Of a DNA stretch of 64,000 nt, positions 9,587 through 17,699 are shown piece after piece (the first letter of the stretch is position 1; every line of letters starts with the position of its first letter). Made by a program: the position numbers and the translations under genes. The notes beneath the pieces were generated by a model that was not told the origin of the DNA, did not search any database, and saw nothing but the letters and a program-made list of their open reading frames with translations. Origin of the DNA: Limnohabitans sp. Rim11 (GTDB lineage: Bacteria; Pseudomonadota; Gammaproteobacteria; Burkholderiales; Burkholderiaceae_C); contig NZ_CXOM01000002.1 of NCBI RefSeq assembly GCF_001269365.1, positions 860,827 through 924,826 on the forward strand, in the 5' to 3' direction.

Positions 9587-10174
9587 TTATCGCAGGGACT
9601 CTGGTTTTCTGAAAAACATCGGGTAGTAACGTTTCACCACGGGACCGTCAAAGGCCCAGGACATGCACTTGCCCACATGCGGTGGTGGGGTGGTGGGAAC
9701 TTGATCTGGCTGTCCTGCTTGCTGGGCCTTGAACTGACGCGCTGAGGGAATGGTTTGATAAGCCGCTGTGGCCATGTTGAACAGCATTTCACGAAGATGG
9801 GTGCACCCGTCCACACCGCCAATGTGTGCGTCGATGGTTTTGCGCCAACCCGATCCCAAGGTGCAGCCCACCAGTTTGTGCATGTTCAGAGGGGCACGGT
9901 CACATTCTGGGTGAGGGATGTGGGCCATGTCGGTGACCACATCGAGAATCTTGAAGTCGTTGTCCACTGTCAGTCGAATGTTCAGACCATGAATGGGCTG
10001 ACCTGCTTCTAGGGGGCCTTGGCTGGGAATGATGAAGTTGTAGGTTTTGACGTCCGTCAATGCGGCTTCAATGTCCCACAGGCCATCTTCCCGTTCAAAG
10101 CCTGAATAGACCACGGTGCGCGTATGTGACAGTTTTCGGGGGGAGGGTGGTGGAAGTGCCAATGTCGGCCTCAT
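9587..10174 (-). CDS. DUF2889 domain protein
   Basis: 195 aa from the ATG at 10174 (MRPTLALPPP); the frame is open further upstream but that would overlap the divergent ligase gene. The whole protein matches the DUF2889 pattern: an N-terminal TRTVVYSGFEREDGLWDIEA block, a middle domain on hydration- or ligand-like beta strands, and a conserved GCTLGSGWRKTI / DGCTHLREML segment with paired Cys and His. Function is unknown in the family, whose members often sit beside acyl-CoA or aromatic catabolism genes, as here (an acyl-CoA ligase starts 49 bp away in the opposite direction). Confidence 0.8.
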   Translation of the reverse strand: MRPTLALPPPSPRKLSHTRTVVYSGFEREDGLWDIEAALTDVKTYNFIIPSQGPLEAGQPIHGLNIRLTVDNDFKILDVVTDMAHIPHPECDRAPLNMHKLVGCTLGSGWRKTIDAHIGGVDGCTHLREMLFNMATAAYQTIPSARQFKAQQAGQPDQVPTTPPPHVGKCMSWAFDGPVVKRYYPMFFRKPESLR

Positions 10175-10223
10175 CAAATTAGAGTTCAATGCTTCGATTA
10201 TCGATTTGATTTGGAGCTTTTGA

Positions 10224-11795
10224 ATGTCAACTGCAGCACAAACTCTCATTTCTCCCGCTGTTCGTCGTCAGACCATTGCAGATGCACTCAGACGAACTGC
10301 TTTGCGCGTACCCAACAAGTTAGGCATTGTGTGCGGCAGTGCGTCTTGGACTTATGCAGAGTTTGATGCACTGGTGTCGCGCTTGGCGGCAGGTTTGTCA
10401 GGTCAAGGCGTGAAGCCCGGCAACCGTGTGGCCGTGCTGGCGCGAAACTCTCATGGCTTTGCGGCGCTGCGTTTTGCCTTGGCCCGCATGGGTGCCGTCA
10501 TGGTGCCGATCAACTTCATGCTCAAGGCTGAAGAAGTGGCCTACATCCTGCGGCACGCTGGCGCTCAAACATTGGCCACTGATTCGGGCTTGGCAGAGTT
10601 GGCCAAACAAGCCTCAGCATTGGATACGAAGGTGCAACAGTTTCTGTGGCTGCCTTCTGAAGACCCGAGTGAGCCTGTGGCGGGCATGCTGAATTTTCAT
10701 GAACTGGCAGCCTGCACCTCGGAGTTGGCAGAGAGCGGTTTGGCCAGCCACGACTTGGCGCAAATTGTGTACACCAGCGGTACCGAATCCATGCCCAAAG
10801 GTGCCATGCTGACGCACGACGCAGTGTTGTGGCAATACGTGAGCTGCGTGGTGAATGCAGAAATTGCCGAACAAGATTTGGCCTTGCATGCGCTGCCGCT
10901 TTACCACTGCGCCCAGCTGGATGTGTTTTTTGGTCCCGCTATTTACATAGGTAGCAGCAACGTGATCACGTCCAAACCAGTGCCCGACAATTTGTTGGCA
11001 CTGATTGAGAAATACAAAATTACCAGTTTCTTTGCACCGCCTACCGTGTGGATTGCGTTGTTGCGCTCGCCTTTGTTTGATGCCAACAAACTGAGTCATT
11101 TGGCCAAAGGTTATTACGGCGCATCCATCATGCCGGTGGAGGTGTTGAAGGAGTTGGCTTCGCGTTTGCCGAAGGTGCGCTTGTGGAATTTGTACGGTCA
11201 AACCGAAATTGCACCCTTGGCCACCATGTTGGGTCCTGACGATCAACTTCGCAAGCCTGGCTCTTGTGGCCGCGCTGTTTTGAATGTTGAAACACGCGTG
11301 GTGAATGACGACATGCAAGACGTGAAGCCTGGTGAGGTAGGGGAAATTGTGCACCGTTCACCTCATTTGATGCTGGGCTACTTTAACGATGCAGAAAAAA
11401 CACGAGCCTCTTTTTCAGGTGATTGGTTTCACAGTGGCGACTTGGCGACCATCGATGAGGAAGGCTACATCAGTGTGGTGGACCGAAAAAAGGACATGAT
11501 CAAAACGGGCGGGGAGAATGTGGCCAGCCGAGAAGTGGAAGAAATGATTTATCGCTTGCCTGCCGTGAGCGAGGTGGCTGTCATTGGGCTGCCCGACCCC
11601 AAATGGGTGGAAGCTGTGACGGCAGTGATTGTTCTGAAAGCGGGGCTCAGTTTGACGGAGGCAGAGGTGTTGGCCCATTGCAATCATCACATGGCCTCTT
11701 TCAAGGTGCCTAAACGCGTTGTCTTTGCAGAATCCTTGCCCAAAAATCCTAGCGGTAAATTACTCAAGAGGGAGTTGCGCCTGGCCTACGCCTGA
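10224..11795 (+). CDS. Acyl-CoA synthetase (AMP-forming fatty-acid--CoA ligase family)
   Basis: Activates a carboxylic acid to its CoA thioester through an acyl-adenylate. 523 aa. ANL-superfamily motifs in order: A3 IVYTSGTESMPKGAMLTH (about 183-200), A5 LYGQTEIAP (about 325), A7 HSGDLATIDEEGYISVVDRKKDMIKTGGEN split across the hinge, and the catalytic Lys in PSGKLLKREL at the C-terminus. A3 has Glu-Ser where Thr-Gly is usual in the loop, which is common in medium- and long-chain ligases. SD GGAGC precedes the ATG. Substrate cannot be told; it may feed acids from the neighbouring catabolic genes into CoA form, but that is inference. Confidence 0.88.
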   Translation: MSTAAQTLISPAVRRQTIADALRRTALRVPNKLGIVCGSASWTYAEFDALVSRLAAGLSGQGVKPGNRVAVLARNSHGFAALRFALARMGAVMVPINFMLKAEEVAYILRHAGAQTLATDSGLAELAKQASALDTKVQQFLWLPSEDPSEPVAGMLNFHELAACTSELAESGLASHDLAQIVYTSGTESMPKGAMLTHDAVLWQYVSCVVNAEIAEQDLALHALPLYHCAQLDVFFGPAIYIGSSNVITSKPVPDNLLALIEKYKITSFFAPPTVWIALLRSPLFDANKLSHLAKGYYGASIMPVEVLKELASRLPKVRLWNLYGQTEIAPLATMLGPDDQLRKPGSCGRAVLNVETRVVNDDMQDVKPGEVGEIVHRSPHLMLGYFNDAEKTRASFSGDWFHSGDLATIDEEGYISVVDRKKDMIKTGGENVASREVEEMIYRLPAVSEVAVIGLPDPKWVEAVTAVIVLKAGLSLTEAEVLAHCNHHMASFKVPKRVVFAESLPKNPSGKLLKRELRLAYA

Positions 11796-11852
11796 GCTTC
11801 ACAAAGGTTCGCAGGGGCGCTTTGTAGATAGATGGATTCGCGAACGGAGAGC

Positions 11853-11876
11853 AATTGTTCTATTGACAGGACAATT
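11853..11876 (+). promoter_or_regulatory. Putative operator of operon A: inverted repeat AATTGTTC-N8-GGACAATT
   Basis: A 24-bp element with 8-bp arms (7 of 8 paired) around the spacer TATTGACA. The -35 hexamer of the operon promoter lies inside the spacer, so a bound protein would block polymerase. Almost the same element occurs at 20504-20527 in front of operon B: the left 11 bp (AATTGTTCTAT) are identical and the right arm differs at one base. The binding protein is not known; the GntR gene at 27805 is one candidate. Confidence 0.65.
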
Positions 11877-11891
11877 CCCCCGTGAGAATAT
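11863..11891 (+). promoter_or_regulatory. Putative sigma70 promoter of operon A
   Basis: A perfect -35 TTGACA (11863-11868), a 17-bp spacer, and a weak -10 GAATAT (11886-11891). The first gene of the operon starts 32 bp further on. The -35 is embedded in the operator described at 11853-11876. Confidence 0.5.
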
Positions 11892-11922
11892 CTTTGACAT
11901 TCTTTTGAACTAGTAGGTTGCT

Positions 11923-12606
11923 ATGGAACAGTCTGATAAAACCGCCCGCCAATTGTTTGAACATGTGCAGGCCAACCCCACACGCAAGCGTTTTGGTTTC
12001 GGCAAAGTGCCAGCCTTGATTAACATCGATTTACAAAAAGCATATACCTGTGTCGGCGAGTTTGCGACAGCCTACGAAACAGATCCTAAGCAGCTGGACT
12101 ATGTGAATCAATTGGCCGAAGTGTTCCGCTCTAAAGGTTTTCCTGTTGTTTGGACCTATGTGGCTTATATGGAGTCAGGCGAAGACTGTGGTGTGTGGGG
12201 TACACGCACCAACACACCCGACTCATTGCAAAACATCAAGGTGGGCAGCCGCCGTGCAGAGTTTGACGATCGCTTGGTCATCGACCGCAAGCGCGACATC
12301 ATCATCAACAAGCGCATGGCCTCTACATTTTTTGAAACCAATCTAGGCTCTATCTTTACTTATCACGGTGTGGACACTTGTGTGGTGACGGGCGGTTCTA
12401 CTTCGGGTTGTGTGCGCGCTACCGTGGTGGACAGCTTGCAGCGCAGCTTCAGAACGATTGTGCCTATTGAGTGTGTGGCCGACAAACATGAATCGCCGCA
12501 CTTTGCCAATCTGTACGACATGATGCTGAAGTACGCCGACGTGTTGACCATTTCTGAAACACTGGATCAACTTAGCAAAGTGCAGGGCAAAGGATCCGCA
12601 GCATGA
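11923..12606 (+). CDS. Isochorismatase-fold cysteine hydrolase (N-carbamoylsarcosine amidase-like), operon A gene 1
   Basis: 227 aa. It belongs to the cysteine hydrolase family that cleaves C-N bonds of amides, carbamoyl compounds and half-amides (N-carbamoylsarcosine, maleamate, nicotinamide, ureidoacrylate). The catalytic triad is visible: Asp36 (INIDLQKAY), Lys about 130 (INKRMASTFF), Cys about 162 (GGSTSGCVRATVVD), and the Ser/Thr-Ser-Gly-Cys context favours the carbamoylsarcosine-amidase type over isochorismatase. First gene of an eight-gene operon; the next gene overlaps by 4 bp. It probably removes ammonia or carbamate from the product of the NodB-like hydrolases that follow (inference). 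Confidence 0.85.
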   Translation: MEQSDKTARQLFEHVQANPTRKRFGFGKVPALINIDLQKAYTCVGEFATAYETDPKQLDYVNQLAEVFRSKGFPVVWTYVAYMESGEDCGVWGTRTNTPDSLQNIKVGSRRAEFDDRLVIDRKRDIIINKRMASTFFETNLGSIFTYHGVDTCVVTGGSTSGCVRATVVDSLQRSFRTIVPIECVADKHESPHFANLYDMMLKYADVLTISETLDQLSKVQGKGSAA

Positions 12607-13544
12607 CAAACGCTGCCCAAGCGCCTGCAACCCAGCGCGATCCAGGGTTTTACGACTACCTGCCTTACAACGACAGGCCGGTCATCAAGTGGCCCAATGG
12701 CGCACGCGTGGCATTTTGGGTGGCGCCCAATGTGGAGTTTTATGAACTCAATCCACCTCGCAACCCAGCACGTGCGCCTTGGGCACGTCCTGCACCCGAC
12801 ATCCTGAATTATTCCTACCGCGATTACGGCAACCGCACAGGCTTTTGGCGCATGCTCGATGTCATGAAGCGCTGCAACATGCGCGGCAGTGTGTCACTCA
12901 ATGTGGCCATGTGCGATCACCACCCCGAAGTCATCAAGGCCTGCGCCGATGAAGGCTGGGAGTTTTACTCTCACGGCACTTACAACACGCGCTACCTGAT
13001 GGGCATGAACGAGGCGCAAGAGCGCCAGGTCATTCAAGACTCCATCGACACCATTTACAAACACACAGGTCAAAAGTTAGACGGTTGGTTGGCCCCTGCG
13101 CTCACCTACACGCCCAACACCATGGACTTGGTGGCCGACATGGGCCTGACCTATGTCTGCGATTTGTTCCACGACGACCAACCCGGTCCAGTGAAGGTCA
13201 AAAAAGGCAAGCTCACCAGCATGCCCTATTCCTTGGAAATGAACGACACCATTGTTTACAACGTCAACTTGGTGTCGCCGCGCCGCTATGGCGACATCAT
13301 CAAACGTCAGTTCGATCGCTTGTACGAAGAGGGCGAGCACTCTGGTACGGTCATGTGCATTCCCTTGCACCCCTACCTCATTGGCCAGCCTTACCGCTTG
13401 GCGGCCTTTGAAGAGGCCTTGGCTTACATCACAGGTCACGACAAAGTGTGGCTGGCTACAGGCCGTGAAATTGCGCACTACTACAACGAACACTATCACG
13501 CAGCATTTACCGCTGCGGGTCAAACAGTGGGAGAAGCACCATGA
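12603..13544 (+). CDS. NodB/PuuE-like amidohydrolase 1 (polysaccharide deacetylase superfamily)
   Basis: 313 aa. It is a NodB-fold protein of the allantoinase PuuE type rather than a sugar deacetylase: the N-terminal WPNGARVAFWVAPNVEFYE block and the YRDYGNRTGFWRMLDVMKR block are typical of PuuE-like proteins, which open cyclic ureides. Motif 1 is NVE (43-45) instead of the Asp-Asp of chitin deacetylases, motif 2 SHGTYN (His about 124), then GWLAPALT, CDLFHDDQP and the C-terminal LHPYLIGQPYR (His about 257). Characterised PuuE is reported to work without metal. No signal peptide, so it is cytoplasmic. ATGA overlaps link it to both neighbours. Confidence 0.85.
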   Translation: MTNAAQAPATQRDPGFYDYLPYNDRPVIKWPNGARVAFWVAPNVEFYELNPPRNPARAPWARPAPDILNYSYRDYGNRTGFWRMLDVMKRCNMRGSVSLNVAMCDHHPEVIKACADEGWEFYSHGTYNTRYLMGMNEAQERQVIQDSIDTIYKHTGQKLDGWLAPALTYTPNTMDLVADMGLTYVCDLFHDDQPGPVKVKKGKLTSMPYSLEMNDTIVYNVNLVSPRRYGDIIKRQFDRLYEEGEHSGTVMCIPLHPYLIGQPYRLAAFEEALAYITGHDKVWLATGREIAHYYNEHYHAAFTAAGQTVGEAP

Positions 13545-14482
13545 GCGTAGCGCCTAAGGCTCTGCCCGACGATTACCTCGAATATCCGCTGCGCCGCTAT
13601 GGCATGGACCACGAGCGCTACGAGTGGTCTATGTTGCCGCAGCGCAAACATGTCACTTGGCCCAACAGCGCCAGAGTCGCTTTGTGGGTGGTGCCCGCCT
13701 TAGAGTGGTTCCCCTTGAACATGGCCGGTGTGCCTTTTAAACCACCGGGTGCCATGCAAACGGCTTATCCAGATTTCCGCCATTACACGCTGCGTGACTA
13801 TGGCAATCGGGTGGGTATCTACAGAATCATGAAAGCGCTTCAGAAGCATGGCATTCCAGCCACGGTGGCCGTCAATGCGGCCGTGGCAGTGCGCTACCCC
13901 AGCTTGCTAGAGCAGTGCAACAAACTGGGCTGGGAAATCATGGCCAATGGTTTGGACATGGATCATTTGCACCATGGTGGACTGTCTGCCGAAGAAGAAA
14001 AGAAATGGGTCGATCAAACTTTGAGCATCTTGCGCAAAGCCAGTGGTCAACCGGTGCGTGGTTGGTTGTCGCCTGCCAAGTCGGAGTCCTTCAACACACC
14101 AGACATCTTGGCTGCGGCCGGCTTGGACTACGTGTGCGATTGGGTCAACGACGACATGCCTTATCCCATGCACACCAGCTCAAAAGATCTGGTGGCCATG
14201 CCGCACCCCATCGACATTGATGACTACACCATCTTGGTCAACAACCATCACACTGAAAATGATTTTCGCGATCAGCTGATTGACCATTTCGATGTGCTTT
14301 ACAAAGAGTCAGCCACAGAAGGTGGCCGCATCATGCCTATCTCATTGCACCCATGGGTCATTGGTCAGCCTTACCGCATCAAGGCATTGGAAGATGCTCT
14401 GGCACACATCATGAGTCACAAGGGTGTGTGGGCCGCCACCGGTTCGCAAATCTTGGATGCTTGGCAACCCCAAGTGGCTTGA
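13541..14482 (+). CDS. NodB/PuuE-like amidohydrolase 2, with altered motif 2
   Basis: 313 aa, paralogous to the genes on both sides (shared blocks LRDYGNRVGIYRIMKAL, GWLSPAKSES, LHPWVIGQPYRI). Two key positions differ from copies 1 and 3: motif 1 reads ALEW instead of NVE/NIE, and motif 2 reads MANGLDMDHLHH, so the His of SHG is an Asn. The CDW-NDD segment also changes (VNDDMPYPM). The protein is full length with no frame damage, so it is probably a diverged enzyme with another substrate or a structural partner, not a pseudogene. It overlaps copy 1 by 4 bp; copy 3 begins one base after its stop. Confidence 0.83.
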   Translation: MSVAPKALPDDYLEYPLRRYGMDHERYEWSMLPQRKHVTWPNSARVALWVVPALEWFPLNMAGVPFKPPGAMQTAYPDFRHYTLRDYGNRVGIYRIMKALQKHGIPATVAVNAAVAVRYPSLLEQCNKLGWEIMANGLDMDHLHHGGLSAEEEKKWVDQTLSILRKASGQPVRGWLSPAKSESFNTPDILAAAGLDYVCDWVNDDMPYPMHTSSKDLVAMPHPIDIDDYTILVNNHHTENDFRDQLIDHFDVLYKESATEGGRIMPISLHPWVIGQPYRIKALEDALAHIMSHKGVWAATGSQILDAWQPQVA

Positions 14483-15385
14483 ATGTTGAGCCAGCCATTG
14501 GCCATCGCTGGACAAGAGCGCATTACTTATTCAGCGCTGCCCGAGCGCACACCTTTGCAATGGCCAAACGGTGCGCGCGTGGCGCTGTGGGTGGCTCCCA
14601 ATATTGAGCATTACGAATACTTGCCCGAGCAAGTGAGGGTGCGCAATCCTTGGCCTCGGGTACCGCACCCTGATATCTTGGGCTATGGTTTGCGTGACTA
14701 TGGCAATCGGGTGGGCGTGTGGCGCTTGATGGATTTATTTGATGCACTCGAATTGCCCATTACCGTGTCTTTGTCGATGTCGGTGTTGGACATGTACCCT
14801 GATTTGGCGCAAGCCATGTTGAAGCGGCAATGGGAGTTCATGTCGCATGGTTTGTACAACACGCGCTACCACTGGAACATGACGGAAGACGAAGAGCGCG
14901 ATGCCATTGAGGTCTGCCAAGACATTCACCAGCGGCATACAGGGCAGCGTTTAAAAGGCTGGTTCTCTCCGGCAGCCTCCAATACATTGCGCACCCCCGA
15001 TTTGGTCGCTGAAAGCGGCATGCAGTATTTGTGCGATTTGTACCATGACGATCAGCCGACCCCAGTGCATGTGCGCCAAGGCGAGTTGATTTCTTTGCCT
15101 TACTCGATGGAAATCAATGACAGCATCGCTTGGCGGCGAGGCCAAGAAGCCGATGCTTTTGCGCAAAAAATGATCGATGAATTTGAAGTGCTGTATGCCG
15201 AAGGTGCAGTGCATGGCCGCGTGATGAACGTGGCGGTTCATCCCTTCATCATGGGGCAACCCCACCGAATTGGGGCTTTGGCCAAAGCGCTTGAATACAT
15301 TCGAAGTCATGAGGGGGTTTGGTGCGCCACAGGCTCCCAAATCGTTGACTGGTATCGACAACAACAAACCAAGGAAACGCCATGA
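14483..15385 (+). CDS. NodB/PuuE-like amidohydrolase 3
   Basis: 300 aa, the third tandem member. It keeps the copy-1 pattern: WPNGARVALWVAPNIEHYE, LRDYGNRVGVWRLMDLFD, SHGLYNTRYHWNM, GWFSPAASNT, CDLYHDDQPTPVHVRQGEL and VHPFIMGQPHR. The shared DDQP-x-PV segment and the match in substrate-facing blocks suggest copies 1 and 3 act on related molecules. It starts directly at the stop of copy 2 and its own stop overlaps the next gene (ATGA), so translation is coupled throughout the group. Confidence 0.84.
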   Translation: MLSQPLAIAGQERITYSALPERTPLQWPNGARVALWVAPNIEHYEYLPEQVRVRNPWPRVPHPDILGYGLRDYGNRVGVWRLMDLFDALELPITVSLSMSVLDMYPDLAQAMLKRQWEFMSHGLYNTRYHWNMTEDEERDAIEVCQDIHQRHTGQRLKGWFSPAASNTLRTPDLVAESGMQYLCDLYHDDQPTPVHVRQGELISLPYSMEINDSIAWRRGQEADAFAQKMIDEFEVLYAEGAVHGRVMNVAVHPFIMGQPHRIGALAKALEYIRSHEGVWCATGSQIVDWYRQQQTKETP

Positions 15386-16056
15386 GTGCACCCAAAGACT
15401 ACATCCGTGATTTCATGAGCGAGCCCGTCATTGACGCCAAAGGCGCAGCCTTGGTCATCATCGACATGCAATATGCCACCGGCTCTAGGCAAGGCGCTTT
15501 GGGTCGCACTTTGAAAGCGCAGGGCTCTTCGGTGGGTGACTACCGCTTTGCGCGAATTGAACAATCGGTATTGCCACGAACCCTCGATTTGCGCGAGCAT
15601 TTTCATCACATTGGCCAACCGGTTGTGCACGTCACTTTGGGTGCGGCATTGCCCGATGCCAGCGACGCGCCACGCCACATGCGCAAGCTGCTGGCCAGTT
15701 GCAACAACTACGTGGGCAGCCCTGATCATGAAATTCTGGCAGAACTCAAACCTGTTGCAGGTGAGCATGTGGTCCGCAAAACCACAGTGGGTGCATTTGC
15801 TTCTACGTCCATTGACAGTTTGCTCAGGTCTTTGAATATCGATCAAATTTACATGGCGGGCGTGTCTACCAACATGTGCGTTGAAAGCACAGCACGTGAG
15901 GCAGCAGACCGCGGCTATCAAGTGACCTTGGTAGAAGATGCTTGTGGCACCACCTTTGAAGAATTGCACCAAGTCACCATGCGCAATTTTCAAAGACTGT
16001 TTGGACGTGTCACTTCAACGTCAGAGGCAGTGGCTGAGCTCAAGGTGGCGGTATGA
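15382..16056 (+). CDS. Isochorismatase-fold cysteine hydrolase 2
   Basis: 224 aa. Triad: Asp28 (LVIIDMQYAT), Lys about 133 (VVRKTTVGAF), Cys about 166 (GVSTNMCVESTAREA). The STNMCVESTAR motif is that of generic cysteine hydrolases such as ureidoacrylate or biuret amidohydrolase-like enzymes, different from the STSGC motif of the first hydrolase in the operon. The operon therefore encodes two distinct amidases, perhaps for two successive deamidations or decarbamoylations. A YATGSRQGALGRTLKAQG segment near the N-terminus may shape the substrate pocket. 4-bp overlaps on both sides. Confidence 0.86.
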   Translation: MSAPKDYIRDFMSEPVIDAKGAALVIIDMQYATGSRQGALGRTLKAQGSSVGDYRFARIEQSVLPRTLDLREHFHHIGQPVVHVTLGAALPDASDAPRHMRKLLASCNNYVGSPDHEILAELKPVAGEHVVRKTTVGAFASTSIDSLLRSLNIDQIYMAGVSTNMCVESTAREAADRGYQVTLVEDACGTTFEELHQVTMRNFQRLFGRVTSTSEAVAELKVAV

Positions 16057-16835
16057 CAGCGGCTAAGAAAAAAATTCTGGTGGTGGTGCCCTTTGCCATG
16101 TCGCCAGAAAACTTGGCGCTGAGGCAGGCACAACTCAAGGGCATTGATTTGTCACCCGATTTGGCATTTGAATTTCGGACCGTCAAAGCCGGCCCAGTGA
16201 ATTATTCAAGCCATCACGATTTTGTATTGGCCGATACAGCCAACTTTGAAGCTGGGTGCCGTGCGCAAGACGAAGGGTTTGCAGCCGTCTGCATTGACAC
16301 CATGAGCGACTCGGGCGTGGCAGCGCTTCGCTCTGTGTTGGACATTCCTGTGTTTGGCCCGGGCAAAGTTTCGATGTTGGCCGCCTTGATGTTGGGCGAC
16401 AAGTTTTCTGTGCTGACCATGGCCAGCCGCTGGAAACCACTCTACAAAAAAGCCTTGGATGAATTGGGTTTGCATCACAAATGCGCGTCGGTGCGTGCCA
16501 TTGAAGTGCCTGCTGACAACCAAGCCTTGTTGTCTGGCAAAGAAGAGGATGTCTTTCCTCTTTTAGAAAAAGCCGCCTACGAAGCCATTGAGCAAGATGG
16601 CGCGGAAGTTTTGATTTTGGGCTCCACCACCATGCACCAATCGCATGTGTACTTGAGCCAGCGCTTGCCCGTACCTGTGATCAACCCTGGACCGTTGAGT
16701 TACAAAATGGCAGAAGCTGCTTTGGGCTTGGGTTTGTCGCAAAGTCGCAAGGCTTATCCGCGTCCCATGCACCCTCGCTTGGACATGTTGCAAGACATGA
16801 TGAGCGCAGCCCAACAATCGGTCAATCGCTCTTAA
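16053..16835 (+). CDS. Asp/Glu racemase superfamily protein (hydantoin racemase-like) with a single catalytic Cys
   Basis: 260 aa. The fold signature is seen in ILVVVPFAMSPEN at the N-terminus, AAVCIDTMSDSGVAALR (Cys80), IPVFGPGKVSMLAALMLG and LPVPVINPGPLSYKMAE. Members racemise hydantoins or amino acids, isomerise maleate, or decarboxylate arylmalonate. The second cysteine expected in the LGC-AGM position is absent: the segment reads LILGSTTMHQ. A two-base Cys/Cys racemisation is therefore doubtful. It follows the second amidase with a 4-bp overlap, so it probably acts on a substrate or intermediate of that route. Exact reaction unknown. Confidence 0.8.
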   Translation: MTAAKKKILVVVPFAMSPENLALRQAQLKGIDLSPDLAFEFRTVKAGPVNYSSHHDFVLADTANFEAGCRAQDEGFAAVCIDTMSDSGVAALRSVLDIPVFGPGKVSMLAALMLGDKFSVLTMASRWKPLYKKALDELGLHHKCASVRAIEVPADNQALLSGKEEDVFPLLEKAAYEAIEQDGAEVLILGSTTMHQSHVYLSQRLPVPVINPGPLSYKMAEAALGLGLSQSRKAYPRPMHPRLDMLQDMMSAAQQSVNRS

Positions 16836-16874
16836 TGTTGCCTTGGCCAGCTTGCGTTCTTTGGGAGATTAAAC

Positions 16875-17699
16875 ATGCCTCAATTATTGAGTGAAGCACA
16901 AGTAGAAGGCTATGCCCGCGATGGCTACGTATCGCCTATCGATGTGCTGAACCAGGCCGAAGTCAAAGCCTTCAGACAAGAGTTGGAAGATTGGGAAAAA
17001 CAGCGTGGCCAAGCCATCGATTTTCCTGAAAAGTCAAAGAGCTATCTGTTGTTCAACTGGGCCGATCAGTTGGTTCATCACCCCCGTATTTTGGATGCAG
17101 TTGAAGATGTCATTGGCCCCGATATTTTGGTGTACCACTCTACGCTTTTTTTGAAAGAAGCCAACACGCCGTCTTATGTTCGATGGCATCAGGACAGTCC
17201 CTATTTTTATTTGTCACCGCACTTGCATGTCACGGCATGGGTAGCCCTCAGTGATGCCAGCATCGCGGCGGGCTGCATGCAAGTCTTGCCGGGCAGTCAT
17301 CAGTGGGGTGTGTTTGAGCACGATGACAAGCCCGAGCCCATGAACATGATTCGGCGCGGGCAAGGTATCAGTGATCGATTTGACAACACAACGGGGACTT
17401 TCATTCCCGTCGGTCCTGGACAAATGTCCTTGCATCACACCGACCTGGTGCACGCTTCAGGCGGCAATGCCACCACCGACCGGCGGCTTGGCTTTGCCAT
17501 CAGTTATATCCCGGCGCATGTTAAACCCATTGGCGCAGTGAAGCCTTCTGCCTTGTGTGTGAGGGGACGCAGCCATGGCAACTTTTTGGAAGAAACACGA
17601 TTGAAACAGCCCTTGCATGAAGAGGCTTACTCCGCGCATGGCAGTGCTTTGGCTTTGTTCAGGGCTTTGCAAGATGCTGGATTTAAGGAGACTGTATGA
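16875..17699 (+). CDS. Phytanoyl-CoA dioxygenase (PhyH) family Fe(II)/2-oxoglutarate oxygenase
   Basis: 274 aa. A double-stranded beta-helix oxygenase that would hydroxylate a small substrate using 2-oxoglutarate and O2. The facial triad is visible: WHQDSPYF gives His-x-Asp at about 104-106, and the distal His lies in LHHTDLVHASGGN at about 190. The 2OG-binding Arg is likely in TTDRRLGFAISYIP. An excellent SD (GGGAG) precedes the ATG, with a 39-bp gap after the racemase-like gene. The stop overlaps the next gene. Oxidative N-dealkylation or ring hydroxylation are possible roles here; neither can be shown. Confidence 0.85.
   Translation: MPQLLSEAQVEGYARDGYVSPIDVLNQAEVKAFRQELEDWEKQRGQAIDFPEKSKSYLLFNWADQLVHHPRILDAVEDVIGPDILVYHSTLFLKEANTPSYVRWHQDSPYFYLSPHLHVTAWVALSDASIAAGCMQVLPGSHQWGVFEHDDKPEPMNMIRRGQGISDRFDNTTGTFIPVGPGQMSLHHTDLVHASGGNATTDRRLGFAISYIPAHVKPIGAVKPSALCVRGRSHGNFLEETRLKQPLHEEAYSAHGSALALFRALQDAGFKETV

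Noticed and set aside
11853..11876. Lac operator-like similarity (AATTGT...ACAATT)
   Set aside because: The outer bases match lacO but the spacing is 12 bp rather than 9 and the core differs, and no LacI-type gene is present; treated as an unrelated repressor site.
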